Shown here piece after piece: positions 16,526 to 27,001 of a DNA stretch of 64,000 nucleotides. The stretch spans positions 248,001 to 312,000 of the forward strand of contig NZ_LAJG01000048.1 of assembly GCF_000970455.1 (NCBI RefSeq), written 5' to 3'. A program made the position numbers and the translations under genes. A model generated the notes under the pieces. The model saw nothing but the letters and a program-made list of their open reading frames with translations, did not search any database and was not told the DNA's origin. Position 1 is the first letter of the stretch. Each line of letters starts with the position of its first letter. The DNA comes from Devosia soli (lineage in GTDB: Bacteria > Pseudomonadota > Alphaproteobacteria > Rhizobiales > Devosiaceae).

Positions 16526-17677
16526 CTAAGCCACGAGGGCCTGCGGAACGGCCTCTGCGATAAACCCGCCGCCCAACACTTCCGCCGTCTGGCTGTCATC
16601 GGCGTAGAACACACAGGCCTGGCCGGGAGAGATGCCGTATTCGCCGGTCACCAGCGTCACGAACACCTCGCCGCCCTGCATCTGGATGACGGCCGGCTGC
16701 GGACCGCGGGTCGAGCGAACTTTGACTTCTACCGGGGCACCATTACCCGCGCTGGCTTCGGCCAAAGGCATGGCGCCGAGCCAGTTGACGTCGCGAAGAC
16801 GAACCGTGTGCGTCTTGAGCGCCTCGCGCGGACCGACGATGACGCGGCCGGCGCGATGGTCGAGCTTGACGACGTAGAGCGGCTCGCCGGCGGCGACGCC
16901 GAGGCCCTTCCGTTGGCCAATGGTGTAATTGACGATGCCATCATGCGTGCCGAGCACGCGGCCATCGAGGTGCACGATCTCGCCCTGGGCCATGGCTTCA
17001 GGGTGCATCTTGCGGATGATGTCGGCATATTTGCCCTGCGGCACGAAGCAGATGTCCTGCGAGTCATGCTTCTCGGCGATTTCGAGGCCGAATTCGCGCG
17101 CCAGTTCGCGCACCGCCGGCTTACTCATGCCGCCAAGCGGGAAACGAAGGAAATCGAGCTGCTCCTGCGTCGTCGCAAAGAGAAAATAGGTCTGGTCGCG
17201 ATCTGAATCGACAGGGCGGAAAAGCTGGCGGCGGCCGTCCGCGCCAAGGCGCGTCTGCACATAGTGCCCGGTCGCCAGAACATCGGCGCCGAGATCGCGG
17301 GCAACGGTCATCAGATCAACGAATTTGACCGACTGATTGCAGGCGATGCAAGGCACCGGGGTTTCGCCCTGCTGATAGGCATTGGCGAAGGGCTCGATCA
17401 CCGAGGCCTTGAAGCGCTCTTCATAGTCGAGCACGTAATGGGGAATCCCCAGCTTTGCCGCGACGCGACGGGCATCGTGAATATCCTGTCCCGCGCAGCA
17501 AGCCCCCTTGCGATGGGTGGCTTCGCCATGATCGTAAAGCTGCAGGGTGATGCCGATGACCTCATAACCCTCACGGGCGAGCACACCGGCAACGACAGAA
17601 GAGTCGACGCCCCCGGACATGGCGACAACAACGCGCGTGTCCTCGGGACGCTTGGCGATATCAAGCGAATTCAACAT
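16526..17677 (-). CDS. mnmA: tRNA-specific 2-thiouridylase MnmA
   Basis: Uses ATP and persulfide sulfur to place the 2-thio group on wobble uridine 34 of tRNA Lys, Glu and Gln. The 383-residue length is normal. The PP-loop SGGVDSS is at 21-27, catalytic cysteines are in PCIACN (C110/C113) and [11 protein letters not shown] (C210), and the GHYV and DQTYFL motifs are present. The C-terminal beta-barrel follows (VGPREAL, R.VNWL). It starts at ATG 17677 and is divergent from the flagellar fliK unit. A housekeeping gene with no sign of special regulation. Confidence 0.97.
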   Translation of the reverse strand: MLNSLDIAKRPEDTRVVVAMSGGVDSSVVAGVLAREGYEVIGITLQLYDHGEATHRKGACCAGQDIHDARRVAAKLGIPHYVLDYEERFKASVIEPFANAYQQGETPVPCIACNQSVKFVDLMTVARDLGADVLATGHYVQTRLGADGRRQLFRPVDSDRDQTYFLFATTQEQLDFLRFPLGGMSKPAVRELAREFGLEIAEKHDSQDICFVPQGKYADIIRKMHPEAMAQGEIVHLDGRVLGTHDGIVNYTIGQRKGLGVAAGEPLYVVKLDHRAGRVIVGPREALKTHTVRLRDVNWLGAMPLAEASAGNGAPVEVKVRSTRGPQPAVIQMQGGEVFVTLVTGEYGISPGQACVFYADDSQTAEVLGGGFIAEAVPQALVA

Positions 17678-17888
17678 GTCTTTCCTATCCGGATGGGGTC
17701 AAGGGCCAGCGGACAAATGTGCGTGGGTTCTACGCGCATTGACCGGAACTGGCAATTGATCTCCTCGGCAGAAATTGCCGGGTGCATGGCGAAATCGGCA
17801 CGACCCGCCATGCGGCCGACATCCGGATTTAGCTCGCGCAAGACGAATTCTCGATTGATTTGAATTGCTTAAGCTGTGCCCTACCAGA

Positions 17889-17905
17889 CTGGCAAGCCGC
17901 TTGCA
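17889..17905 (+). promoter_or_regulatory. Sigma-54 (-24/-12) promoter of fliK-flgD
   Basis: CTGGCAAGCCGCTTGCA has the invariant GG and GC dinucleotides 10 bp apart and fits the RpoN consensus (TGGCAC-N5-TTGCA) at most positions. Transcription would start near 17916, upstream of the GTG at 17948. A FlbD-type activator is encoded in the same cluster. Confidence 0.75.
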
Positions 17906-17947
17906 TCGGGCTACGGGAAATTCCGCTATTTGCATGAGGCGCCTATC

Positions 17948-19357
17948 GTGGCTTCTAACCTGGCAAATCTTCTCGTTTCGGCTTTTGGCGGCGTCGCCAA
18001 GCCCCCTCTTCCGGCGCCCGTCAAGCCAGCGGCGCCTGACGACAAGTTCGCTCGCCTCATCGATGCTCAGGCGCCAGCGCCAGAGACGCCGGCAGTCGAA
18101 AGTTCGCCGCCTGCTGAAAAGCCGGCAGAAGCGCCGGTCGATGGCAAGGCAATTGACGAAACCGCGGCCGCGGCTTCAGCCGAGGGAACGAAGGTCGACG
18201 ACACCGAAGACGACGACAGCTCGGGCGAGACCTCGCTGGCCGATAGCTTGCTGACGGCCCTTGCAGCCCTGGGCATCAACACCGATGGCCTGACGGCCAA
18301 GGGCGGCGCGCTGGACCTCAACGACCCTGCCGCGCTCAAGGACATCAAGGATGCCTTGGGCGAACTGGCGCAGATATTGGGTCTCGATGCTGCCACCCTG
18401 ATGCAGCAACTGGCGCAACTCGCTAAGGACGTGCCGGCGTCGGGCGGCCTGGCCGGCAGCACCGACCTTGCCGGCAAATTGACCGCCTGGCTGAGCGAGA
18501 AACTCGGCACCCCTGGCGCTGCCCTGCCGGCTGGCGCTGAGGATAGCCTCAAGAAACTTCTCGCCGGCCTCGAGCAATTGGCCAAGCCCGTTCCTCTGCA
18601 GCCTAACCTTGGCAATGCCGAGCTGACGCTCCCTGTGTCCGGAGCCGATGCTGCCGACGCAGCCAAGCCCCTGTCGACAGAGCCGGAGATCAAGGTCGAG
18701 ACCGACGCCCTGCAGCATTCCGACCGCAAGAAGGATGTCGAAGCCTCCGATGCCGGCCAGAAAGCCCAGCCAAATCCGCAGCAGGCGGCAAAAGCCAACG
18801 GCAATGGCGACAATGCGCTCAACCTCGCAGCGGCCGCGCAGGGTCAGCAGGCTGACCCGACGCCGGCGACCGGCGACACCACGTTAAACGGGCCGCGCCT
18901 CGTGCAATCGGGCTACCAGACAAGCCAGCAGCAGCTCAACCTGCCCCAGCTTGCCTTCGAAATGTCGCGCCAGGTCCAGGACGGCAATACCCGCTTCCAG
19001 ATCCGCCTCGATCCACCGGAGCTTGGAAGGATCGACGTCAAGCTCGAGATCGATAATCGCGGCCATGTCCATGCCAAGCTGACGGTCGAGAAGGCGGAAA
19101 CGCTCGACCTGATGCAACGCGACCAGCGCGCCCTGGAACGGGCGCTGCAGCAGGCTGGGCTCGATCAATCGAAAACCAATCTCGAGTTTTCGCTCAAGCA
19201 AAATCCCTTCGCCGGCGACCAGAACCAAGGCTCGGGCAATGGCCAGGGCGGTTCGGGTGGCAGCCAGGCCGAAAGCGAAGAAATCGAAGCGCCGGTTCCG
19301 GCCATTACCCTTTACCGTGGCGCGCTCCAGGCGAGCGGCGTCAACATCATTGCATAG
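17948..19357 (+). CDS. fliK: Flagellar hook-length control protein FliK
   Basis: Exported ruler that measures hook length and switches the export gate to filament proteins. About 469 residues. The middle is long, low in complexity, and rich in Ala, Asp, Gly and Gln, as usual for FliK. The conserved C-terminal domain (about 355-430) contains FQIRLDPPELGRIDVKLEI and LTVEKAETLDLMQRDQRALE. The GTG at 17948 (GAGG seven bases upstream) is preferred because the sigma-54 promoter would lie inside the ORF if the upstream GTG 17876 were used. flgD follows after 11 bp. Confidence 0.88.
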   Translation: MASNLANLLVSAFGGVAKPPLPAPVKPAAPDDKFARLIDAQAPAPETPAVESSPPAEKPAEAPVDGKAIDETAAAASAEGTKVDDTEDDDSSGETSLADSLLTALAALGINTDGLTAKGGALDLNDPAALKDIKDALGELAQILGLDAATLMQQLAQLAKDVPASGGLAGSTDLAGKLTAWLSEKLGTPGAALPAGAEDSLKKLLAGLEQLAKPVPLQPNLGNAELTLPVSGADAADAAKPLSTEPEIKVETDALQHSDRKKDVEASDAGQKAQPNPQQAAKANGNGDNALNLAAAAQGQQADPTPATGDTTLNGPRLVQSGYQTSQQQLNLPQLAFEMSRQVQDGNTRFQIRLDPPELGRIDVKLEIDNRGHVHAKLTVEKAETLDLMQRDQRALERALQQAGLDQSKTNLEFSLKQNPFAGDQNQGSGNGQGGSGGSQAESEEIEAPVPAITLYRGALQASGVNIIA

Positions 19358-19368
19358 GACGTTTCACC

Positions 19369-20040
19369 ATGGTCGACGGAATTTCCGGCTCCAGCGCCAC
19401 CAGCAACAGTTCGCTCAACGGCTCACGCCAGACGATCGCGCAGAACTTCGATACCTTTCTCTCGATCCTGACGACGCAGCTTAAGAACCAGAACCCGCTC
19501 GACCCGCTCGATACCAACCAGTTCACCCAGCAGCTCGTGCAGTTCACCGGCGTCGAGCAGCAGCTCAAGACCAACGAGTTCCTCGAAAGCCTCTTGTCCT
19601 CGACGCAGAATGCCGGGCGCATGGATGCGGTGGGCTATATCGGCAAGCAGGTGACGATCTCGGGCAAGACGACCCAATTGGCTGGCACGCACGCCATGTG
19701 GGGCTATAACGCCGAAGCCAACGTCGCCAATGCGACCATCACCATCAAGAACGCAACGGGCGACGTGGTCTATACCCAATCCGGTTCGCTCGCCATGGGC
19801 GCCGGCACCTTCGCCTGGGACGGCATCTCCTCCGACGGCCAGCCCCAGCCCGATGGCCTTTATACGATCAACATCGAAGGCACCAATGTCGGCGGCAAGC
19901 CAGTCAAGATCACGAGTTCGTCCATCGGCGTTGTCAGCGCCGTCGACTTCTCGAGCGGCACGCCCATGGTCACCGTCGGCGCTGCCAAGGTGCCGCTCAG
20001 CGACGTGTCCGAAGTCCGGCTCAAGGACGACAGCGTCTAG
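19369..20040 (+). CDS. flgD: Flagellar hook assembly scaffold protein FlgD
   Basis: Hook-capping protein that lets FlgE subunits polymerise. 223 residues. The N-terminal FlgD region has QNFDTFLSILTTQLKNQNPLDPLDTNQFTQQLVQFTGVEQQL (about 23-64), followed by the Tudor-like and FlgD Ig-like parts with FAWDG...DGLYTI. ATG 19369 lies 11 bp after fliK. Its stop codon overlaps that of the convergent GFA gene (CTAG at 20037-20040), so no terminator fits between them. Confidence 0.95.
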   Translation: MVDGISGSSATSNSSLNGSRQTIAQNFDTFLSILTTQLKNQNPLDPLDTNQFTQQLVQFTGVEQQLKTNEFLESLLSSTQNAGRMDAVGYIGKQVTISGKTTQLAGTHAMWGYNAEANVANATITIKNATGDVVYTQSGSLAMGAGTFAWDGISSDGQPQPDGLYTINIEGTNVGGKPVKITSSSIGVVSAVDFSSGTPMVTVGAAKVPLSDVSEVRLKDDSV

Positions 20041-20429
20041 TCTTCGGTTCGCCCTCTGCGTTGCCGGTCACGCGCATAGCGATGACCGAGCGGGAAAGGC
20101 GGCAGCCAGGCTTCGCGGCGAATGGTCCAGAGTTCGTAGCTCGGTTTGAATTGGTCGATGGCGTCAAGCGCGCCAAGGCTGACTTCGACCTCGTCTTCGC
20201 TCACCGCATAAACCGAGGAGCCGCAATTGGGACAGAAATGTCTGCCGTTGAACGATCGGGTTTCCCCTTCGATGGCCACGCAGGATTGAGGAAAGATCGC
20301 GGAGGCATGAAACAACGAACCGTGATGCTTGCGACAATCAAGGCAATGACAAAGGCCGACGCGATAGGGGAGACCCGAAGCCGTGAAGCGCACCCTGCCG
20401 CAAAGGCAACCACCGCTCACGTCTGCCAT
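20037..20429 (-). CDS. GFA (glutathione-dependent formaldehyde-activating/CENP-V) family protein
   Basis: A 130-residue zinc-binding protein. The Mss4-like fold is shown by GGCLCGRVRF, CHCLDCRKHHGS and FCPNCGSSVY, the full set of zinc cysteines. Family members include glutathione-dependent formaldehyde-activating enzyme, but most have no proven activity. ATG 20429 is preferred over the longer ORF, whose N-terminal 38 residues look non-coding. It is unrelated in role to the flagellar genes around it. Confidence 0.88.
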   Translation of the reverse strand: MADVSGGCLCGRVRFTASGLPYRVGLCHCLDCRKHHGSLFHASAIFPQSCVAIEGETRSFNGRHFCPNCGSSVYAVSEDEVEVSLGALDAIDQFKPSYELWTIRREAWLPPFPLGHRYARDRQRRGRTED

Positions 20430-20638
20430 CGATAAGAACCTCTTCTCCGAGTTCTTCGTTGAACTCTTGATGGCAAGCAACGCACAGAGTCTCACCTTCG
20501 CTCCAGAATGATCCGGACGGCGTACAATTGATTGATATTTCATTGCAATCTTAACGGGTTGTAAGTTTCCCTTTAGGGGTATCTTAAGCCTGCCGTCCTA
20601 CTCTCTTCCTCATATGGTCAGGTTGAGTAGAGAGTAAA

Positions 20639-20917
20639 ATGACCGTACAGATGCGTCCTCGCGTAAAGTACGTTATCGGTCCGGACGGCAGCCCGCTCAC
20701 CATTGCGGATCTGCCTCCTGCCAACACCCGTCGTTGGGTGATCCGCCGCAAGGCGGAAGTCGTGGCCGCCGTGCGCGGTGGCCTTCTGAGCCTGGAAGAG
20801 GCCTGCGCCCGCTATACGCTGAGCGTTGACGAATTCCTGAATTGGCAGGCAGCGATCGACAAGCATGGTCTTGCCGGTTTGCGCACGACATGGATCCAAC
20901 ACTACCGCGAAGGCTGA
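20639..20917 (+). CDS. sciP: CtrA inhibitor SciP (DUF1153)
   Basis: Small helix-turn-helix protein of 92 residues. In Caulobacter SciP binds CtrA and blocks transcription of CtrA-dependent genes, many of them flagellar. Diagnostic segments are VKYVIGPDGSPLTIADLPP, TRRWVIRRKAEVVAAVRGG and SLEEACARYTLSVDEFLNW. The length matches the family. It sits between flgD and fliF, the usual neighbourhood. Upstream TTAA motifs (20551, 20583) do not have the exact spacing of a CtrA box. Confidence 0.93.
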   Translation: MTVQMRPRVKYVIGPDGSPLTIADLPPANTRRWVIRRKAEVVAAVRGGLLSLEEACARYTLSVDEFLNWQAAIDKHGLAGLRTTWIQHYREG

Positions 20918-20938
20918 TCCGCTTCGCTCACGATTGCG

Positions 20939-20969
20939 ACGCCCCCAGGCCCATGGCCTCGGGGGCTTT
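20939..20969. terminator. Hairpin terminator after sciP
   Basis: Stem GCCCCC/GGGGGC (20941-20946 with 20961-20966) enclosing an inner GGCC/GGCC pair, followed by a short TTT. Weak tail, but well placed between sciP and the convergent GST gene. Confidence 0.6.
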
Positions 20970-20983
20970 CGCGTTTCAGCGCC

Positions 20984-21601
20984 TCAAACGATTTTGTCCG
21001 GCATCCAGCGCGCACCCGCCGGGCGTTGGCGCAGGCGGGTGTAATAAGCCTCGATTTTCGGAAAGGCTTTGTGCGGCATGGGCGTTCGGAACCAGCGATG
21101 AATCGAAAGCCCAAGGACGATATCCGCCAGCGACAAGCTATCGCCGGCAACAAAGGCTGTGGTCGGCGACAATTGCTCTTCGAGCATCTCCATCTTCCGA
21201 GTCCACCGTTCGATTGATTCGCCAATTTTTGCCGGGTCGTCGTAGCCGGGCGTCTTGCGGGCAAGCGCATTGAGCGCGTAGCCCCAGGGCGGGTTGAGTT
21301 CGGTCGCCTGCCAGATCAGCCACTGAAGCGCTTGCCCATAGGCATGATCATCCGTCGGCATCAGCGAGGATCGCGTCCTTGCAAGATACAAGAGGATGGC
21401 ATTGCTCTCCCAGAGCGTAAAACCATCGTGCTCGATAATGACCGGCACCTGACCGTTTGGGTTAAGCGCAAGGAATTCGGGGACTTTGGGGTCTCTAATA
21501 GGCAGCCCCCAGTCCTCTCGGTCATAGCTTTCCTCCAATTCATCGAGCGCCCACAGCACTTTACGCACGTTGATCGAGCTCGCGCGGCCCAAGACCCGCA
21601 T
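20984..21601 (-). CDS. Glutathione S-transferase family protein
   Basis: A 205-residue GST, distinct from the one at 9706. The thioredoxin-like domain has LGRASSINVRKVLWALDEL and the signature NGQVPVIIEHDGFTLWESNA. The C-terminal helical domain contains LSLADIVLGLSIHRW. ATG 21601 is supported by AGGAGG 8 bases upstream; the longer ORF start at 21640 is not. Divergent from fliF. Substrate unknown. Confidence 0.88.
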   Translation of the reverse strand: MRVLGRASSINVRKVLWALDELEESYDREDWGLPIRDPKVPEFLALNPNGQVPVIIEHDGFTLWESNAILLYLARTRSSLMPTDDHAYGQALQWLIWQATELNPPWGYALNALARKTPGYDDPAKIGESIERWTRKMEMLEEQLSPTTAFVAGDSLSLADIVLGLSIHRWFRTPMPHKAFPKIEAYYTRLRQRPAGARWMPDKIV

Positions 21602-21673
21602 CCCTTTGCCTCCTCTTTCGACCCGAGATTTACCCGGCAATTTTTGCCTGATTTTGCGTTTGGCAGCGAGTGG

Positions 21674-21689
21674 TTAAGAGATTGTTTAC
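21674..21689 (+). promoter_or_regulatory. CtrA box upstream of fliF
   Basis: TTAA-GAGATTG-TTTAC matches the TTAA-N7-TTAAC consensus with one mismatch and lies 74 bp before the fliF start. fliF operons are CtrA-controlled in Caulobacter. Confidence 0.6.
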
Positions 21690-21762
21690 CATCCGATGGG
21701 TAATTTTTGCCCAGCGGTCGACGAGCTCCGATGACTGCGCTTGGCGAACTTCGAGTGGCAGC

Positions 21763-23415
21763 GTGGATAGTATCACTACTCTTATCAACCGGATCGGCCT
21801 GCCGCGTCTTGCGGCCATGGCAACCGTCGCCGTGCTGATCATGGGCTTTTTCGGCTTCCTGATGATGCGGGCGCAGACACCGAACATGGCCCCCCTCTAT
21901 TCGGGCCTCAGCCTTGAAGATTCGTCCGCCATCATCTCCCAGCTCGAAACCTCGAGCATTCCATACGAGCTACGCGGCGATGGCGACACCATCCTCGTGC
22001 CGCGCGACCAGATCACCACCGTCCGCATGAACCTTGCCGGGGAAGGCCTGCCGAGCAAGGGCCAGGTCGGCTATGAAATCTTCGACCAGCAGTCGACGCT
22101 CGGTGCCACGAGCTTTGTCCAGAACATCAACAATGTCCGCGCCCTCGAAGGCGAACTGGCTCGCACGATCTCCTCGCTTTCGCGCATCAAGGGCGCTCGC
22201 GTCCACCTCGTGCTGCCCGAGCGTGAACTCTTCCGCCGCGAACGCAAGGATCCGTCGGCCTCGATCGTCCTCTCCGTGCGCGGTGCGCTTTCGGCAGGCG
22301 AAATCCAGGCGATCCAGCATCTCGTCGCTTCCGCCATCGAGGGCCTGACCCCGCAGCGCGTCTCGATCGTCGACGATGCCGGCAACCTTCTGGCCTCAGG
22401 CACCGAGGACGATGGCATTGGCGCCATCGCCGGCCAGGCCGAGGAGCGCGTTCTCTCCTTTGAAAACCGCATGCGCACCCGCATCGAAGACATGCTCGCC
22501 AATGTCGTTGGGCCAGGCCGCGCCCGCGTCGAAATCAGCGCCGAGCTCGATTTCAACCGCTCGACCACCACTGAAGAAACCTTCAACCCCGACGGCCAGG
22601 TCGTTCGCTCGACCCAGACCCGTGAAGCCCAGAACCAGTCCGGCGCCGCTGCCGGCCAGGTGACCGTGGCCAACGAACTGCCGGGCGCCAGCGGCAACGG
22701 CGCCAGCAACGGCAATACCGAGCAGGGCAATTCGACCGAGGAAGTCGTCAACTACGAGATTTCCAAGAAGACCCAGACGGCCGTCACCGAAGCCGGCGCC
22801 CTCAAGCGTCTCTCGGTCGCCGTGGTCGTTGATGGCACCTATACCGACGACGGCCAGGGCAACATGACCTATGCGCCCCGCTCAGCCGATGAGATCAACC
22901 AGATCCAGACCCTCGTTCGCTCGGCAGTCGGTTATTCGGCCGAACGCGGCGACACCGTCGACGTGGTCAACATGCAGTTTGCCGAGCGACCCGACCTGGC
23001 GCCGGCCGGCACCGACCAGAGCGGTGGCCTCCTCGACTTCACCCGCGACGACATCATGAACGGCGCCGAAATGGCGGTAACCCTGCTCATCGCGCTCGCC
23101 CTGATGTTCTTCGTGCTCCGTCCGCTGCTCAAGAAGGTCATGAGCCCTGAAACGCAGACCCTTGCCCTGCCCGCCGCGGTCGAACTGGGCCAGGGCACGA
23201 CGCTCGACGCCGAAGGCAATGTCATCGCCGCAAGCCCCGAGGAAGCGGCCGCCATAGCCGCCCGGCAGGCCATCGAGCAGAAGAACTGGGTCGAGGATGC
23301 CAAGGCCTTGGGCGAGGCCCAGCTCCAGCAGCTCAAGTCCGTCGGCACTCTCGTCGAAGAAAATCCCAAGCAGGCAGCGCTGATCGTGCGCGGCTGGCTC
23401 TCCAACGCAGCGTAG
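21763..23415 (+). CDS. fliF: Flagellar MS-ring protein FliF
   Basis: Forms the membrane-embedded MS ring. 550 residues from GTG 21763, a normal length; an in-frame ATG at 21670 would overlap the CtrA box and adds an unlikely N-terminus. The first membrane helix is at about 12-34 (AAMATVAVLIMGFFGFLMM). A YscJ-like ring region (PLYSGLSLEDSSAIISQLE, LPERELFRRE.K.PSASIVL) and a Ser/Gly/Asn-rich linker follow. A second helix near 455-475 (AEMAVTLLIALALMFFVLRPL) and a C-terminal FliG-binding tail complete it. First gene of fliF-fliG-fliH-fliN-flbD. Confidence 0.93.
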   Translation: MDSITTLINRIGLPRLAAMATVAVLIMGFFGFLMMRAQTPNMAPLYSGLSLEDSSAIISQLETSSIPYELRGDGDTILVPRDQITTVRMNLAGEGLPSKGQVGYEIFDQQSTLGATSFVQNINNVRALEGELARTISSLSRIKGARVHLVLPERELFRRERKDPSASIVLSVRGALSAGEIQAIQHLVASAIEGLTPQRVSIVDDAGNLLASGTEDDGIGAIAGQAEERVLSFENRMRTRIEDMLANVVGPGRARVEISAELDFNRSTTTEETFNPDGQVVRSTQTREAQNQSGAAAGQVTVANELPGASGNGASNGNTEQGNSTEEVVNYEISKKTQTAVTEAGALKRLSVAVVVDGTYTDDGQGNMTYAPRSADEINQIQTLVRSAVGYSAERGDTVDVVNMQFAERPDLAPAGTDQSGGLLDFTRDDIMNGAEMAVTLLIALALMFFVLRPLLKKVMSPETQTLALPAAVELGQGTTLDAEGNVIAASPEEAAAIAARQAIEQKNWVEDAKALGEAQLQQLKSVGTLVEENPKQAALIVRGWLSNAA

Positions 23416-23421
23416 TCCACC

Positions 23422-24510
23422 ATGGCCCTTGTCGCTCAAGCCGTCGAAACCCCGATCATCCAGGATGGACCGCGCCTTGGCAGCCAGCTCAAGATCGGTG
23501 GCTCCGCCAATTATCGCGCCCTCGCCGGCGACGAAAAGGCTGCCGCGCTGATGCTGGCGCTCGGCCCCGATTACGGCAAGCCGATCTTTGAAGAGCTCGA
23601 CGAGCACGAGATCAAGTCGCTCTCGCGCGCCATGGTCAAGCTCGGCCCGATCACTCCGGCCATGCTCGATGAGCTGATGGCCGAATTCGTGACCTCTATC
23701 GCATCCAACGGCAGCGTCGCCGGCAACACCGACTCGACCGAGCGCCTGCTCCTCGGCTTCCTGCCGCAGGACCGCGTCGACGCCATCATGGAGGAAATCC
23801 GCGGGCCCGCCGGCCGCAACATGTGGGAAAAGCTCTCCAACGTTCAGGCCGACGTGCTCGCCGCCTATCTCAAGAACGAATATCCCCAGACCGTAGCCGT
23901 GATCCTGTCCAAGATCGCTCCGGACCACGCTTCCGAAGTCCTCGGCGCTTTGCCCGAGGAACTGGCCATGGACGTCGTGCAGCGCATGCTCGGGCTCGAC
24001 GTGGTGCAAAAGGAAATCCTCGAAAAGATCGAGCAGACGTTGCGCACCGAGTTCATCTCGACGCTCAACACCTCCAAGCGCCGCGACAGCCACGAGCTGA
24101 TGGCCGAAATCTTCAACTCCTTCGATCGCCAGACTGAAGCGCGCTTTATCACCTCGCTCGAAGAGCGCAGCCGCGAAGATGCCGAGCGCATCAAGTCGCT
24201 CATGTTCACCTTCGAGGATCTCACCAAGCTCGACCTCTCGGCGATCCAGACCTTGCTCGGCCGCGTCGACAAGCGCGAACTGGCCCTCTGCCTCAAGGGC
24301 GCCAATGACGAGGTCAAGGAATTCTTCCTCAAGAACATGTCGACCCGCGCGGCCAAGCTGCTGCAGGACGACATGATGGCCATGGGCCCGGTCCGCCTCA
24401 AGGACGTGGACGAAGCCCAGAGCCGTATGGTTTCAACCGCCAAGGACCTTGCCGCGAAGGGGGAAATCCTCATCGTCAAGTCCAAGGCCGACGATCAGAT
24501 GATCGCGTAA
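23422..24510 (+). CDS. fliG: Flagellar motor switch protein FliG
   Basis: Rotor component on the cytoplasmic side of the MS ring that meets the stator. 362 residues with N, middle and C domains. Visible are LAGDEKAAALMLALGPDYG, the EHPQT-like segment NEYPQTVAVILSKI, and the torque helix with charged residues FTFEDLTKLDLSAIQTLLGRV, followed by MSTRAAKLLQDDM. It starts 6 bp after the fliF stop. Confidence 0.96.
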   Translation: MALVAQAVETPIIQDGPRLGSQLKIGGSANYRALAGDEKAAALMLALGPDYGKPIFEELDEHEIKSLSRAMVKLGPITPAMLDELMAEFVTSIASNGSVAGNTDSTERLLLGFLPQDRVDAIMEEIRGPAGRNMWEKLSNVQADVLAAYLKNEYPQTVAVILSKIAPDHASEVLGALPEELAMDVVQRMLGLDVVQKEILEKIEQTLRTEFISTLNTSKRRDSHELMAEIFNSFDRQTEARFITSLEERSREDAERIKSLMFTFEDLTKLDLSAIQTLLGRVDKRELALCLKGANDEVKEFFLKNMSTRAAKLLQDDMMAMGPVRLKDVDEAQSRMVSTAKDLAAKGEILIVKSKADDQMIA

Positions 24511-24514
24511 CGCC

Positions 24515-25198
24515 ATGGCCGCCCTCGCCCGCTTCACCTTCGATCTCGATATGGCCGACCGCCCTGCGCACGCCATGTCGAGCAAGCCGGACCTGCCGCC
24601 GCAGCCGGTCGGCATTCCCGAAGACGTGGTCGCGCGCCTCGTCCAGGAAGCGCGCGAAGAAGGCTACGCAGCGGGTCTCGTCGCAGGCGAAAGCAATGCT
24701 ACTTCGCTCGCCACTCAGACGATCGCCGCGGCTGCGGGCACCCTTGCTGCCCATGCCGCCGGCATGTCGGCAAACCTTGACCTAGCGCGCATCGACAATC
24801 AGCGCGAAGCCATCGGGCTGGCGCTCAGCGTCGGCCGCAAGCTTGCCGGACACCTGATCTCGAGCCGACCAACGGCCGAACTCGAAGCGCTGATCGCCGA
24901 ATGCATGCCGAGCCTTGCCGGTGTGCCGCATCTCGTGATCCGCTGCAATTCCGAGCTTGCCGACCAGATCCGCGACATCGCCACGGCCCAGATCGCGACG
25001 TCGGGCTATGCGGGGCGGCTCGTCGTCATGGGCGAACCCGATATCCGCCTTGGCGACGGGCGCCTCGAATGGGTCGATGGCGGCCTCGTGCGCGACAGCG
25101 AAACCCTCGATGCCGAGATCGATCGAACCATCAGTGATTACCTGGCTGCCCTGAGCGGAAACGCCGGCGCCCACGAGACCAAGGAGAGCGGTGAATGA
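24515..25198 (+). CDS. fliH: FliH-like flagellar export regulator (FlbE equivalent)
   Basis: A 227-residue protein in the place of flbE/fliH of the Caulobacter operon. It has a Pro/Asp-rich N-terminus, an Ala-rich helical centre with EAREEGYAAGLVAGE, and a C-terminal domain with LGDGRLEWVDGGLVRD, the FliH/YscL-type beta motif (usually DGGI). FliH holds the FliI ATPase at the export gate. Sequence divergence is high, so family placement rests on the C-terminal motif and position. Four-base ATGA overlap with fliN. Confidence 0.82.
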   Translation: MAALARFTFDLDMADRPAHAMSSKPDLPPQPVGIPEDVVARLVQEAREEGYAAGLVAGESNATSLATQTIAAAAGTLAAHAAGMSANLDLARIDNQREAIGLALSVGRKLAGHLISSRPTAELEALIAECMPSLAGVPHLVIRCNSELADQIRDIATAQIATSGYAGRLVVMGEPDIRLGDGRLEWVDGGLVRDSETLDAEIDRTISDYLAALSGNAGAHETKESGE

Positions 25199-25545
25199 AC
25201 CCGACCGATTCTGAGACCGAGATGCCGGACGCCGAAGGTCTGGGCCTTGGCGAAATGTCCTCCCCCGAGATGGGTGGCCGGCCAGACTTCACCGTCGAAC
25301 GCACTGCCGACGACCTCGAAGCCGTCTTCGATGTTCCGGTCCGCGTCTCGGTGGTTCTTGGCCGCACCAAGATGCCGGTCGCCAATCTTCTCAAGCTCGA
25401 TACCGGCATGGTTGTCGAACTCGACCGCCAAGTCGGGGAAGCTGTGGAAATCTATGTCAACGACCGTCTCGTTGCGCGTGGGGAAATCGTGCTGGTGGAA
25501 AACCGGCTCGGCGTCACCATGACCGAAATCATCAAGCCCCAATAA
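25195..25545 (+). CDS. fliN: Flagellar motor switch protein FliN
   Basis: C-ring protein of 116 residues. A variable N-terminal 45 residues precede the surface-presentation-of-antigens domain: VFDVPVRVSVVLGRTKMPVA, GMVVELDRQVGEAVEIYVND, VARGEIVLVENRLGVTMTEI. Start ATG 25195 overlaps the end of fliH. Confidence 0.95.
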   Translation: MNPTDSETEMPDAEGLGLGEMSSPEMGGRPDFTVERTADDLEAVFDVPVRVSVVLGRTKMPVANLLKLDTGMVVELDRQVGEAVEIYVNDRLVARGEIVLVENRLGVTMTEIIKPQ

Positions 25546-25565
25546 CAAGAACGGGAGTGACGGGC

Positions 25566-26933
<1,368 letters not shown>

Positions 26934-26946
26934 TTTACAATCTGAC

Positions 26947-26974
26947 GGGAGGACGGCGGAAACGCCGCCCTCCC
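26947..26974. other. Strong hairpin between flbD and flhA
   Basis: GGGAGGACGGCG/CGCCGCCCTCCC with a GAAA loop and one A-C mismatch. The following TTCCCGTTTC is not a proper T-run, so it may stabilise mRNA ends or attenuate readthrough into flhA. Confidence 0.55.
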
Positions 26975-27001
26975 TTCCCGTTTCTCCCCGGTACCTGATC
27001 C

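Noticed and set aside
20544..20638. CtrA box before sciP
   Set aside because: TTAACGGGTTGTAAG has two mismatches in the second half-site, and the other TTAA lies at the wrong spacing.
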